Positions 1-8,998 of a DNA stretch of 18,096 nucleotides are shown in pieces. Both the position numbers and the translations under genes were made by a program. The DNA comes from Entamoeba histolytica HM-1:IMSS. Lineage: Eukaryota; Evosea; Mastigamoebida; Endamoebidae. The notes beneath the pieces are model-generated. The model ran no database searches. It saw only the letters and a list, made by a program, of their open reading frames with translations, and was not told where the DNA came from. Every line of letters starts with the position of its first letter. Within the stretch, counting starts at the first letter, position 1. The stretch spans positions 1-18,096 of the forward strand of contig NW_001915155.1 of NCBI RefSeq assembly GCF_000208925.1. Direction: 5' to 3'.

Positions 1-339
1 TAACATAAATATGTTGATGTATTTTATCATTTCTTTATTTGTTTATTCTTATTTTTATTATCTTATTCATTTGATTCATAATGAATTAATTCAATGAAAT
101 AATACAAATAATTTGTTTATTCATTCTTATTTCTATTTTATTCTTATTTATTTTCTTATTTATTAAAAACACCCTCATTGGGTGTGAATATTTCATTAAA
201 TGAAATAAAATAAATCAACATTGAATTATGTCAATTTTAATTTATCATTTCATTCATTGGCAGATGAACAAAATATTCATATTCTTCATTGATTTGTTTT
301 TATTCTTTTTTAGTTCATTTTCAATTATTCAAGATTGAA
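1..339. other. AT-rich intergenic spacer
   Basis: I see no coding sequence here. The stretch is T-rich with short ATTTATT and TTCATT motifs. It contains one unusually GC-rich perfect hairpin (listed separately) and a TTTCAT-TAA-ATGAAA palindrome at 191-205. It lies downstream of the minus-strand TLDc pseudogene, so it would have been that gene's 3' flank. Confidence 0.6.
169..185. repeat. Perfect GC-rich 6-bp hairpin
   Basis: ACACCC at 169-174 and GGGTGT at 180-185 are exact reverse complements around the loop TCATT. A stem of four G-C pairs stands out in such AT-rich DNA. It sits about 155 bp beyond the stop of the TLDc pseudogene. It does not fit the histone 3' stem-loop consensus. Function is unknown and chance is possible. 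Confidence 0.5.
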
Positions 340-1374
340 TCATTTCATTTCAATTACTATGATTCGTTTTGGTGTGAAATTATATTTTCCACAAAGTGCA
401 TTTCTTATTCCTTCATATTCAAATGAACGTTGATTACAATATGAATGTGTTTTATAATTTTCTTTACAAACACAAATATCATCTCCATCTCCAAACATAA
501 ACAAATAATCATCTGATTTATTATGTAAATAAAATGCATATTGTGGTTGTTTAATATCAAATTTCTTCATTCCTTTCATTCTTCCATTTGAATCTAATGA
601 AAATACAAATGATTTTGAATCATTTACATAACCACCATTAACTTTATCAAATTTAGAATTAACATATCCTCCAAATTTATTTCCTTCTTCATCTTCAATA
701 ATAATTATTATATGTTCTTTATTCTTTATTCTTTGATTAAATATTGATGTATTTTTATTCCAATTATCTTTATCTGAATCAAATAGTATATTCCTTCTTT
801 TCTATTTGTCCATTCTTCTATTTGTTTGATTTGATATTTATCAAGGATTATTTTGTTTGGAGAAATAATTGCAACATTGTGTGGTTGTTTTGCTACAGTG
901 TTTGCTCTTTTATTGGATTGCTATCAGTTGGGTCGCTGTTTTCTTTCTTGTTCTTTGCTATTTCATCTTTTATCTTCTGAAGATATTTCTTTGTAATTTC
1001 CTTTTTTATCAATTCTTTTATAACTTCTTCATTCATTTTTCTTCATTTTCTCTATTAAATACCTTTGTACTTCTATATTTATTGTATTGTTTTCTATTTG
1101 AATTTTATGCACTTTAAGTTCTGCTTGTTCTTTCATTCTCTTCTTTTATTCTTCTTAGTTGTTCACTAATTTCTTCTTCATTCTCATTAACAGTATTAGA
1201 AATTTTTTGCACTATTGTGTTTTGTGTTAATATTAATTCTATGTTAGTCTCTAAGCTACTGATTCGTAATTCTTGGTTTTGTAGTTTCTTTTCTATCTCT
1301 GTACGATATTTGTCTAAATAAATAAGCTCTGAAACTACTTGTTGCACTGCTTTAATCTATCCTTGGTTTTCCAT
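340..1374 (-). pseudogene. Decayed coiled-coil + TLDc-domain protein
   Basis: Reading the minus strand from ATG 1374-1372 gives MENQG, then an in-frame TAG (1359-1357). A Glu/Lys/Gln-rich coiled coil follows (ORF to 1114, with LRRIKEENE). Homology continues in other frames: MKEQAELKVHK after a shift near 1135, NEEVIKELI after a shift near 1035, IKQIEEWTNRK after a shift near 895-920, and from 801 to 340 a well-kept TLDc half. The TLDc part has NILFDSDKDNW, GNKFGGYVNSK, then FMFGDGDDICV and KRIIVIEMK at the end, matching the FGGY and final beta-strand pattern of TLDc domains. Only its last 79 codons follow an ATG, so a plain ORF search shows just a fragment. One nonsense codon plus at least four frameshifts argue against any full-length product. 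Coiled-coil/TLDc proteins are a multigene family in Entamoeba (family knowledge). Sequencing error could explain one shift but not all. Confidence 0.8.
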
Positions 1375-1933
1375 TATGTTAGAGTGTTTTATATTTAAAT
1401 TAAAACTAATAATTTTATTTATATATTAATAATTCATAAACTATTAATAAGATATTTTTAATTTTTTTAATAATTTCAATTAAAAATAGAATTGGTTTAT
1501 TGTAATTGAAATTATTTGGATTTTAACTTTTATTCTTTTTAAGTATTAAACCCAAAATGAAAATGTATTAAATTGTGTTTCATGAAATGTTGATTATTCT
1601 ACTTCATTTTGTTTATTTGAAACCATTTCATTCGATTGAACAGAATGTTCATAATGTATTTTTTACATTCATACACTTTACATCTCATTTATTCTGTTAT
1701 TATTTCATTATTATTTATTATATGTTGCATTATCATTTCAAATTGTTTTACAATACCTTGCTCATTAATTATTTCTATTTGTTTTATCTTCTATATAAAG
1801 ATTATTCTTTTATAAATACTCACTTTTACTGATTATTTCATATTTCAATTCTTTGATTATTTCTTTGTTTTCTATTCTTCTTTTGTTTTAATTATTTTTA
1901 TTGTTATTGTTGTTTATTTTCATTTTATAAGGG
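1375..1933. other. AT-rich spacer between TLDc and LINE relics
   Basis: I see no supported gene. From 1575 the plus strand is T-rich and gives an 85-codon ORF of Phe, Tyr, Leu and His, which is the normal translation of T-rich low-complexity DNA. The first part (1375-1450) would be the upstream region of the TLDc pseudogene; it has a TTTAAATATAAAAC stretch but no clear match to the GTATTTAAAC box used by other genes here. Confidence 0.5.
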
Positions 1934-3457
1934 ATGGAAATGAATGAGAAAAAGTCAGGATTGGTATTAAAACACTAATCAAATACCAGATTAAATGCAA
2001 AATATTAATCTAATTCAATTTGATGAATTGTATAAATAATTAGGAATATGGCAGTCAGACGAAATTGATGACACCTTCAATTGTAAATCCATCAAAGAAA
2101 AAATGATGAAAAAGATGGAAGAAATAAACACTGATGAAAGTAGTAATAGAAGATATATTACTAGAATAAATAATGAAGTAATCAATACATTCAGATATTC
2201 AGCATCAGTTGTAAATTGGAAAATCACTGACCTAGATAAAATGGGTTTGGAGATAAGAAAATATTTAAGAAAGGCAAAATACAATGGTGAAACTCCAAAG
2301 ATAGGTTATATGTCATTATAGAAGAAATGGGTGAATGATTAATAAATATAAGGTATGAATATATTATTGAATTAGTAAGAATAGTAATGTACTACTGTAC
2401 CAGAGAATGTGAAATTGGAAATAACATATTAGATAGATGGTACAGAAAGAATGGAATATGGAATAGAATTAAAAACATTAAGTCATAAAATAAATGAAAC
2501 AAAAATAGAAGAAATAATAAATGAATTTATAGAAAAGAAAAAAAGAAGTAGTAGTAATAGAAATAAAGAAGTTAATGATAAATACATCAAAAAATGGAAA
2601 TTTCATCAAATAAGTGGATATTTTAGAAGATGGTTTGAGTCAAAATGAGTAGATAAAACTACTACAGTGAAAGCATGGAAATCAATCAATATTAAGAAAA
2701 ATGCATTCCTACAATTAACTAAAATGCAAGATGGAGCAATATTTTGTTTGTATAGAAAATCAAAAATAATGAAAAATGAAAGATTGAAATACTACACACT
2801 GTGTAAAGACAAAATATCAACAGTAAAACACATTCTTACTATCTTGTATTTATCATAAAAAATCACAAATAGAAAAATATGACAATATTGGCATTATAAT
2901 ATTGATTAATAAGAAAATATACATTAAATAATCAATATAAAAAACCTCCATATTAAACAATGTTCCAATATAAAGACATCACTATGATATGGAACAAACA
3001 AATAATGCCTAAAAGTGATGGACAATATCACAAAATACCAGACATATATGTAATAGATAAAAAGAATAAAACTAGTCTATTATTTGATATGACTAATGTT
3101 GCTTATCACAATATTAATTGAGTGTAAATGAAGAAAAGAAATAAGTATAAAGAATTAAAGAATATGCTAATGAAAATAGAAAAATTAAAAGATGTCAAAA
3201 TAATTCCAGTAGTAATCTCAATCAATGAAATAATAAATAACTCAAGTAATAAATTAATTAAAGAAATAAAAATTGAAATTGACATCATTAAAGAAGTAAA
3301 AAACATTGTCATAAAAAACATGAATGATGTCATGGAATATTGATTTTATCACAACAAAACATACTCCGTAGAGCTGCTAGAAGAAGATGAAGACGAAGGG
3401 ACTGGATTAGTCTTATCTGATGAAGGAATGATAGAAATTAATTCTATTAATACTTAA
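1934..3457 (+). mobile_element. 5'-truncated, decayed non-LTR retrotransposon (RT C-terminal part + restriction-like endonuclease)
   Basis: Translation across frames gives the tail of a LINE ORF2. It starts with MEMNEKKSG. Next is YK*LGIW (2031-2048), where a stop replaces the usual Tyr of the YKYLG motif. NTFRYSASVVNWKITDLDK (in ORF 2103-2321) is the conserved post-catalytic RT segment. LINIRYEYIIELVR follows in another frame (from 2339). An arginine-rich stretch and the endonuclease knuckle come next: C at 2802-2804, eight residues, H at 2829-2831. The first and fourth ligand slots hold Tyr (TAC, 2793-2795) and Leu. Then PD-x14-D: P-D at 3038-3043 and D at 3086-3088. The reading continues through KIIPVVISINE to an acidic tail ending at TAA 3455-3457. 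The PD-x12-14-D plus CCHC layout is that of R2/R4-type restriction-like endonucleases, as in Entamoeba LINEs (family knowledge). The RT catalytic box is absent, so the copy is 5'-truncated; many stops and at least three frame changes make it dead. Confidence 0.8.
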
Positions 3458-3604
3458 TTTATTGCTTTATAATTTTGATGATTTATTTGACTTTTGTTAT
3501 TACTATAAAATTCTATAATAACACATTAATATACAAATGTAGTTATTAATTATTATCATTTGTTATTCTACAATTTGTTAAATTAAACCAAATACACAAT
3601 TAAA

Positions 3605-3868
3605 TTAAATTAATTTATCTTCATATCCATAGTTATATGAAGTTGTTGTGATGTTTTTGATATTATCCTGACTGGAAGCTATCAAAAATAAGACAAGAAT
3701 TGCGGCAATAACCACTGTCATTGAAACACAAAGTGAAGCTACACGAGCTGAACATCGTTGGCAATAAGCATACATAATAACCCCAAAACCGACAAGAACA
3801 CTTCCAAAAAAGAAATTAGCAATGTGAGCAGAAATTGATTGAAGAATTTGATAGAGCAAAAAAAACAT
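3605..3868 (-). CDS. Small two-pass membrane protein, unknown function
   Basis: An 87-residue ORF, visibly richer in G+C than the DNA on both sides, with varied codons for Ala, Arg, Cys and Ser; that contrast is the best sign it is real. Two hydrophobic segments are seen, about residues 16-36 (ANFFFGSVLVGFGVIMYAY) and 43-65 (VASLCVSMTVVIAAILVLFLIAS). They are joined by a short Cys/Arg loop (CQRCSAR), suggesting a hairpin with the loop facing the cytosol. The C-terminal tail is hydrophilic, with possible N-glycosylation at NIT (71-73) and a Tyr-rich end. An in-frame TGA lies eight codons upstream of the ATG, so the start is fixed unless an upstream exon exists; no GTTTGT donor is visible nearby. 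A TATA-like box precedes it. I do not recognise the family. Confidence 0.6.
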   Translation of the reverse strand: MFFLLYQILQSISAHIANFFFGSVLVGFGVIMYAYCQRCSARVASLCVSMTVVIAAILVLFLIASSQDNIKNITTTSYNYGYEDKLI

Positions 3869-3914
3869 TAATACGCTATTAATACTAATTCAATATTTAG
3901 ATTATTGAGTAAAT

Positions 3915-3924
3915 GTTTAAATAT
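3915..3924 (-). promoter_or_regulatory. TATA-like box of the small membrane-protein gene
   Basis: The minus strand reads ATATTTAAAC, nine of ten bases matching the Entamoeba TATA consensus GTATTTAAA(G/C). It lies 47 bp upstream of the ATG at 3868, which fits a TATA-to-start distance of about 30 bp plus the very short leader usual in Entamoeba. Confidence 0.5.
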
Positions 3925-5157
3925 TCATTTTGATTGATTTTTGAAAAAAAAAACATCAACATTTTGAAAAGAAGAAAATATTTGCAACACCATTGATGAA
4001 TTTTATTTTTAAATTTTTTTTATTTTATTTTTATGTTTTTTATTTTGTGAAATAGAAATTTAAAATTTGTTATTAATCTCAATTATGAAAATGTTTGTTA
4101 TGAATATTTTATTGTTGTTGTATTATACTCTGCTTATTATTATTAAACACACTCTAATCAACAATAAAGAAATACAACATTATTTTTAATTAACACATTA
4201 AAATTATATAATATAAATATTGACAAATCATTACATTAATGAATGTATTATGTTTTATTTATATTATTCATTTCATATATTTCATCTTAAATATTCATTA
4301 TTCTAACATTTTATTAGATATAATATATAATTTAAATGCATATTATTTATATTTCACTATTTGTTAAGTACATTTATATTTAGTTAAATATACCATTGTA
4401 ATATTTATTTTGTGATAAAAATGTAAATGAAATAAAACTCTATTTATTGGAATATTTAATGTTTTGAATTTAAATCATTTCTTAATAAAATTCAATAAAA
4501 CCAACATAAAGAGAAAATAATACAAAATAAACAATTGTTGAAATAATATTTATTTCACTTTATTTGTTAAATATAATAATGTAAGAATGATACTATTATT
4601 ATTTCATTCAACATAAATTTGAACAAAAATAATGGAATGAAAAATTCAAAAGACTTATAACAACATAACTACTTAATATAAATAAATGATAAAGAATGAA
4701 ATAACAATGAGAATATAAAATAAAGAATATTATAAATAAAATAAACAATAAAATAAATAAAACCAGATATAACAAGAAATGACTAAACATAACAATTTTA
4801 AATTAAACAAGAAGACAAAGTAATGTAAGCATAATAATAAATATTGAAATAAAATAAATAAATTCAATTCAAAAAATATTCAAATATAAACACACAATAT
4901 AATAAAGAATATTCAATAATAACTCAACATATTAAATAACAATACAGCGATATTTATATGTAAGTATTAATTATTAATAATAATTTTATATTACATCTTA
5001 AACTTGGTGATTGAAAATTTTAATCCATTAATTTTGTATTTATTTTAAGTATTATCAAAAATAAAAAACATCATTTATGAAATAATTATTTTATAAATAT
5101 TAGCAACATTCTGAATGTAAATAAATTGATATTACATCTGTTTATTAATTAATAAGT
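3925..5157. other. AT-rich spacer without recognised genes
   Basis: I read both strands and found no protein-like stretch. The 60-codon minus ORF at 4608-4790 is Phe/Leu/Ile/Tyr-rich translation of A-rich DNA. ATTTATT-type and AATAAA-type words dominate. It separates the small membrane-protein gene from the AIG1 pseudogene. Confidence 0.5.
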
Positions 5158-5889
5158 TTACAAGAAATTCAAGAAACTAAAATACTTCTGGTTTGTGATA
5201 TACGTGATGGTAAAAGTTTGCTTGGTAATTTTATCATTAAAATGATATATATGTTATAAGTAGTAATTACAATGAACAAACACAAGATACAGTTGAACAT
5301 AATGAAGAAAGTTACAAAAGTGATATATTATTTATTGACACAAATGATATTCAAGACTCAATTAAAATGAATGAAAAGTGGTTAAATGATATAGTCGATT
5401 TTATTAAAAACAAAAATGAAAAGAGTCTATTGTTATATTATTTAATTATAATAATGACAAACTTTTTAATAACATAAAAACATTGATTCAAATTATGAGG
5501 AACATTTTTTCCATTTTATTATTTTGGTAAATATGTTTGTATTGTTTAGAAGAAATGTTATTATTACATACATTAAAATAATTAAAATATATAAGAAGTA
5601 AATATTATTATCTACAATTATTTGGATTATTAAAGAAATTGAATAATATGTTGAATTTCCAGTTTACTATGTAAATTCATAACCAAATGAATGATTTTAT
5701 AATTGTAGATCAGAAAATGAGATTGAAAAACTTCTAATATTGGATAGAAGTTTAAAAAATCATATTAATATTGAAAGATGAATAAGAAGACAACGTTCTG
5801 AATATAAATCAATTGTCATAGAAGAAAATAATGTTGAGAATAAGTTGATGAAAACAACAGAAATAGAATGTCACAAGTCAAGACTATGA
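5158..5889 (+). pseudogene. Decayed AIG1 (GIMAP-like) family GTPase
   Basis: No ORF above 60 codons marks this region, but reading across frames gives an ordered AIG1-type GTPase. TKILLVCDIRDGKSLLGNFI (5176-5235) sits where GxxGxGKSSLGNFI is expected; the first P-loop glycine is Cys and another is Arg. SDILFIDTNDIQDS (frame 0, D at 5337) replaces the DTPG switch with DTND. NNDKLFNNIKTLIQIM follows in frame 2. KYVCIV*KKCYYY (5529-5564, frame 0) holds a stop where Trp would be expected. EFPVYYVNS*PNE (from 5653), then RSENEIEKLLI and EYKSIVIEENNVENKLMKT in frame 1, run to TGA 5887-5889. Frames change at least four times, with several in-frame stops. AIG1-domain GTPases form an expanded family in Entamoeba (family knowledge). 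The product would have been about 240-300 residues. Traces may extend to about 5990. Confidence 0.8.
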
Positions 5890-7075
5890 TAAAAGAAATA
5901 AAATTAGATATAATTGAAGAATTTGTTTTAATGAGTGTATTGTACTAGAGAGTAAAAGTGATGCTGACATAAAAACAAAACAAGAAATTTATAAACAATC
6001 GTATTGCATAATGATGTATAGTATAAAAAACTTATTTCATTAATAAGTTAAGTTAAAAGAAATGAATAATTAATATATCAATCAGAAAAACATTAATTAA
6101 AATAGGTTTATTTAAAATAAGAATTTATAAATATGAAGAAATGTTTGTTTAAATTTTTCAATAATTCTGTTTATTAAAAAATTAATTTCCAAACCGACCA
6201 AATAAAAAAATAAAGATTAAATTAATATTTGGTAATAAATATAATTAAATGTGTATTGTAGAGCAAATTTTATATCATTTATTCTTATTAATGTTTATTT
6301 ATTTTTATTTTCTCCTTTATTAGTTTCTATAAATGTATAACATACTATTAAATATAATTTTTATACTTTTCTATATATTATTCTAATATCTTTAATTGTT
6401 ATTTTCTTTGTTTTAACTCATTTATTTTTTAATATTCTTTTTTATTTCTTTGTTTAATACTGCAGTAATAAATACAATAAGTTTATTAATATTATTTCAT
6501 TGTTACTGCGTTTTTTAATATTTTTTTCAATTCAGAATAATATTTATATACAAGTGTTTTTCTTATTCTCTTATTTCTTATTATTTTGATATATGTCATA
6601 CATTATTTATTCATTAATGGTATGTTTGATATAAACTCATATCAAAACGTATCAAAAACAACATTTAAGTAACACAAAATGTTATAAAAATTAAACAATA
6701 AGTAAAATAGAGTAATATTTTAATACAAGAGATGTTTTGAATAAACAAGTAACACCATTAAATAAATTATTATATTTCATTCCTTTTATTTTAGTATTAT
6801 AACTTTTTCAAGAAATAATATTAAAAAATTCATTTAAAAAGAAGTAGTATAATTCTTGTCTTTTGAATAAAATAAGTCATTAATTTTGAGCAACCTAGAT
6901 GTTATTAGTGTGTAAGTCGTAATTCATTATTATTATTCAACAAAAGAATAATATTATTATACTACTCATCTTATTTAAGGAAAAACTATAATTCTTTTTA
7001 TAAATAAATAAAAAAAGAAATAAATCATAAAATTAATGAACCATTTATTAGATACGAAACAACCACCCTTTTTTG
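5890..7075. other. AT-rich spacer downstream of AIG1 relic and MBOAT gene
   Basis: Nothing coding is supported beyond a possible faint tail of the AIG1 relic up to about 5990. The region is made of short A and T runs, with T-rich sequence at about 6240-6600. An imperfect ATTATTATTATTC ... GAATAATATTATTAT inverted repeat lies around 6930-6962. It receives the 3' ends of both neighbours, which are convergent. Confidence 0.5.
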
Positions 7076-7091
7076 GATTTAAAAGAATTAG
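7076..7091 (-). terminator. Likely poly(A) signal region of the MBOAT gene
   Basis: Directly after the stop codon the minus strand reads CTAATTCTTTTAAATCC. TAATT followed by a pyrimidine run matches the UA(A/U)UU-type cleavage signal described for Entamoeba, which works within a few tens of bases of the stop. It is assigned by position and motif only. Confidence 0.4.
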
Positions 7092-8605
7092 TTAATCCAT
7101 TTTAACTTCTTCCTTTTTTGGTTTTTCTAATTCTTGTTGTTGTGGATTGACTGGTTCAAATGGCTTTGATTCTTTTGTCTCTTTTTTATCGTCCCAATAA
7201 TCTGCTGGGAGGGGTGGAATGATAAATTGTAATACATACATTCCAGCTAAAATGACATAGAAATAGAAGTGGAAATTAGACCAACATTTCCAGACATATT
7301 CAAATGCCATTAACTAATTAAATAAGTCTTTTTATTCATTTTCAATTTAAGATAAAAGAAATAAAAAGAACAAACATTAAATGCCATATGACAGAATTGC
7401 ATTAATATCAAAGAGAAAAAGAATCCTAAAACTTGATATACATAATATAATTTACTTTTTTTATTGATATAAGTATTAATAATTTTAAGAAATCCTTTTG
7501 AACAAAATTCATAAGGAATTCCACAACAGAAAAAGAATAATAAATATCCTGGATAAAATCCATGCCAAAATGCATTTACTATATATGTAAGTGCATGTCG
7601 AGCTAATTCAGGCCATGATCTTGGAACAATATCATTTACAACAGAAGTAATCCATTGAACAATTCCAAGATTCCAATTCGATGCAAACATACGTAATCCT
7701 CTTGCAGTTAAAATTTTCATCATTCTTATATTTCTATATTTACAGAATTTTTCTTCACCTTTTTCATTAATATAATAAGAAATTCCACATCCAACACAAG
7801 CTAATTCTCCAGCAACAAACATAAATAAGTATTTAGACATATTTGTATAATGAGCAACCATTAAATATCCCCATCTATAGAAAAATGAATGTTCCATAAA
7901 TTCTGGAGTAATCATATATTTAAAATCAAGTGGATCAGTAACACCAAACATATAAATAATGAATAATTCTATAAGTCTAGTATAAAATGCCTTTGTATTA
8001 ACTGTTTTTGGAATTTGTTTATTTGGGAACATAGAAAGATCAAGGAATTTAAGGAATGTAGGATAATCTACATTTGGTCCAATTAACATTCCTGGAAGAT
8101 GATAACAATAAGCAAAAAGATCAAACAAAGAAATATCATCTTTTAAAATATAATTTCTATGTCTTGGTTTTATTGATTCAATAGGTTGATAAGATAAATT
8201 TTTATACCATGAAATTTGAGTTAAACGAACAACAAGTAACATTTGAATAATTGTCCAATCAGTAGAATATACTAAATAATAATTATACATTCTCCATGCA
8301 TGTCCATATAATACATATGCAAATTGGAAAATTAAATTAATATAATGAGCTTGTGGGAATGGAATTATTTTCATGAATATATATGTCATAAGGATTGCAA
8401 ATGTTCCATGAAGCATATATTCTTGGAAACAAACCCATTGACAAATAAATGAAATAATGATTATATACCAAACTCTTGCTGTTCTATTCTTAATAAATTT
8501 ACTAATTAAACCAAATGGAATTGGTGCTAAGAATAAAAGAGCAACAGTATAATAATGAGGAGAAATTACAGGTATTGAATGACATAATTTTTGTATGGTT
8601 TCCAT
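7092..8605 (-). CDS. MBOAT-family O-acyltransferase (probable lysophospholipid acyltransferase), two exons
   Basis: Probably re-acylates lysophospholipids from acyl-CoA in the ER membrane (Lands-cycle type). Exon 1 is 8605-7376 (residues 1-410), exon 2 is 7313-7092 (residues 411-483 and stop). Many hydrophobic segments span the protein. Family hallmarks are LPGMLIGPNVDYPTF (170-184), the SNWNLGIVQWI motif with Asn312, and NAFWHGFYPGYLLFF (344-358) with the invariant His348. Without splicing the frame ends after 431 residues and a 72-codon ORF begins inside that stop codon (TAATG), odd for a eukaryote. The intron GTTTGT...ATTAG removes the 21-residue tail and joins the frames exactly, adding a last membrane segment (about 424-444, FHFYFYVILAGMYVLQFI) and a Lys/Glu-rich tail. 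A total of 483 residues is normal for the family. The start lies close to a TATA-like box and a GAAC element. Exact substrate is not readable from sequence; porcupine/GOAT-type protein acylation is less likely. Confidence 0.85.
7314..7375 (-). other. 62-nt spliceosomal intron in the MBOAT gene
   Basis: On the minus strand the intron begins GTTTGTTC (from 7375) and ends TTTAATTAG (to 7314). The GTTTGT donor and TAG acceptor are the strong Entamoeba consensus, and 62 nt is a typical length there. The upstream exon ends on a codon boundary (...MAFN) and the downstream exon resumes in frame (LMAFEYVWK). Unspliced, the frame meets TAA at 7312-7310. Confidence 0.85.
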
Positions 8606-8611
8606 CCTTAA

Positions 8612-8646
8612 ATATCACTGTCCTTTAAAAATTTTTTAAGTTCATC
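8612..8646 (-). promoter_or_regulatory. MBOAT core promoter (GAAC element and TATA-like box)
   Basis: The minus strand has GATGAACT (8646-8639), one base off the Entamoeba GAAC element AATGAACT. Downstream is ATTTTTAAAGG (8632-8622), resembling the GTATTTAAAG TATA box. The ATG at 8605 begins about 17 bp after the latter. Order and spacing suit a short-leader Entamoeba gene; this is motif inference. Confidence 0.5.
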
Positions 8647-8998
8647 GAATCGCATCTTTTTGCTGACAATCTCACTATCTTTGTTTCTATCTTTCGTTAG
8701 AAAAATATAGTTTTTTACTAAATTTTTATTAAATTTAACTAGTTTTTTTTTTTATATCTGATTTTAATTTTATAACCATCGATTCTTTTCTAGTGTGCTA
8801 TTTTTAAAAAATAAAAAATATTCAATAATGTTATATAAAACTAAAAAAAAGAGGAAAAAACTAATTAACATAAATAACAAATAGTTAGAAAATGTTATAT
8901 AATAAATAAGAAAATATAATAAAAAAAATAATAAAAAAATAATAAAAAAATAATAAGAAAAAGAAGAAAAGCTCTGACAAAAAAAAAAGTAAAAGACA
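8647..8998. other. Divergent intergenic region between MBOAT and SEL1-like genes
   Basis: Together with the MBOAT promoter, this 393-bp gap (8606-8998) must carry promoters for two genes transcribed away from each other. The half next to the SEL1-like gene is almost pure A/T and holds an 11-bp tandem repeat. I see no clean GTATTTAAA box for the plus-strand gene; the nearest candidates are A-rich runs. The minus 81-codon ORF at 8770-9015 is low-complexity and overlaps the SEL1-like start, so it is not a gene. Confidence 0.5.
8917..8954 (+). repeat. Short tandem repeat, unit TAATAAAAAAA, three copies
   Basis: TAAT followed by 8, 7 and 7 A's repeats three times, then a fourth TAAT. It ends about 45 bp before the SEL1-like start codon. 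Such A-tracts can exclude nucleosomes, so it may act as a promoter element; slippage could also vary its length between strains. Function is inferred. Confidence 0.6.

Noticed and set aside
744..1117. Two overlapping plus-strand ORFs (78 and 82 codons)
   Set aside because: They are antisense shadows of the minus-strand TLDc pseudogene's coiled-coil region.
1575..1832. 85-codon plus ORF
   Set aside because: Phe/His/Tyr/Leu-rich product of T-rich DNA, no recognisable motif, no promoter.
2015..2284. 89-codon minus ORF, and a similar one at 3106-3333
   Set aside because: They lie antisense to the LINE relic, whose plus-strand frames match RT and endonuclease motifs.
7092..7310. Separate 72-residue small membrane protein
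   Set aside because: Better explained as exon 2 of the MBOAT gene: consensus intron borders and exact phase joining.
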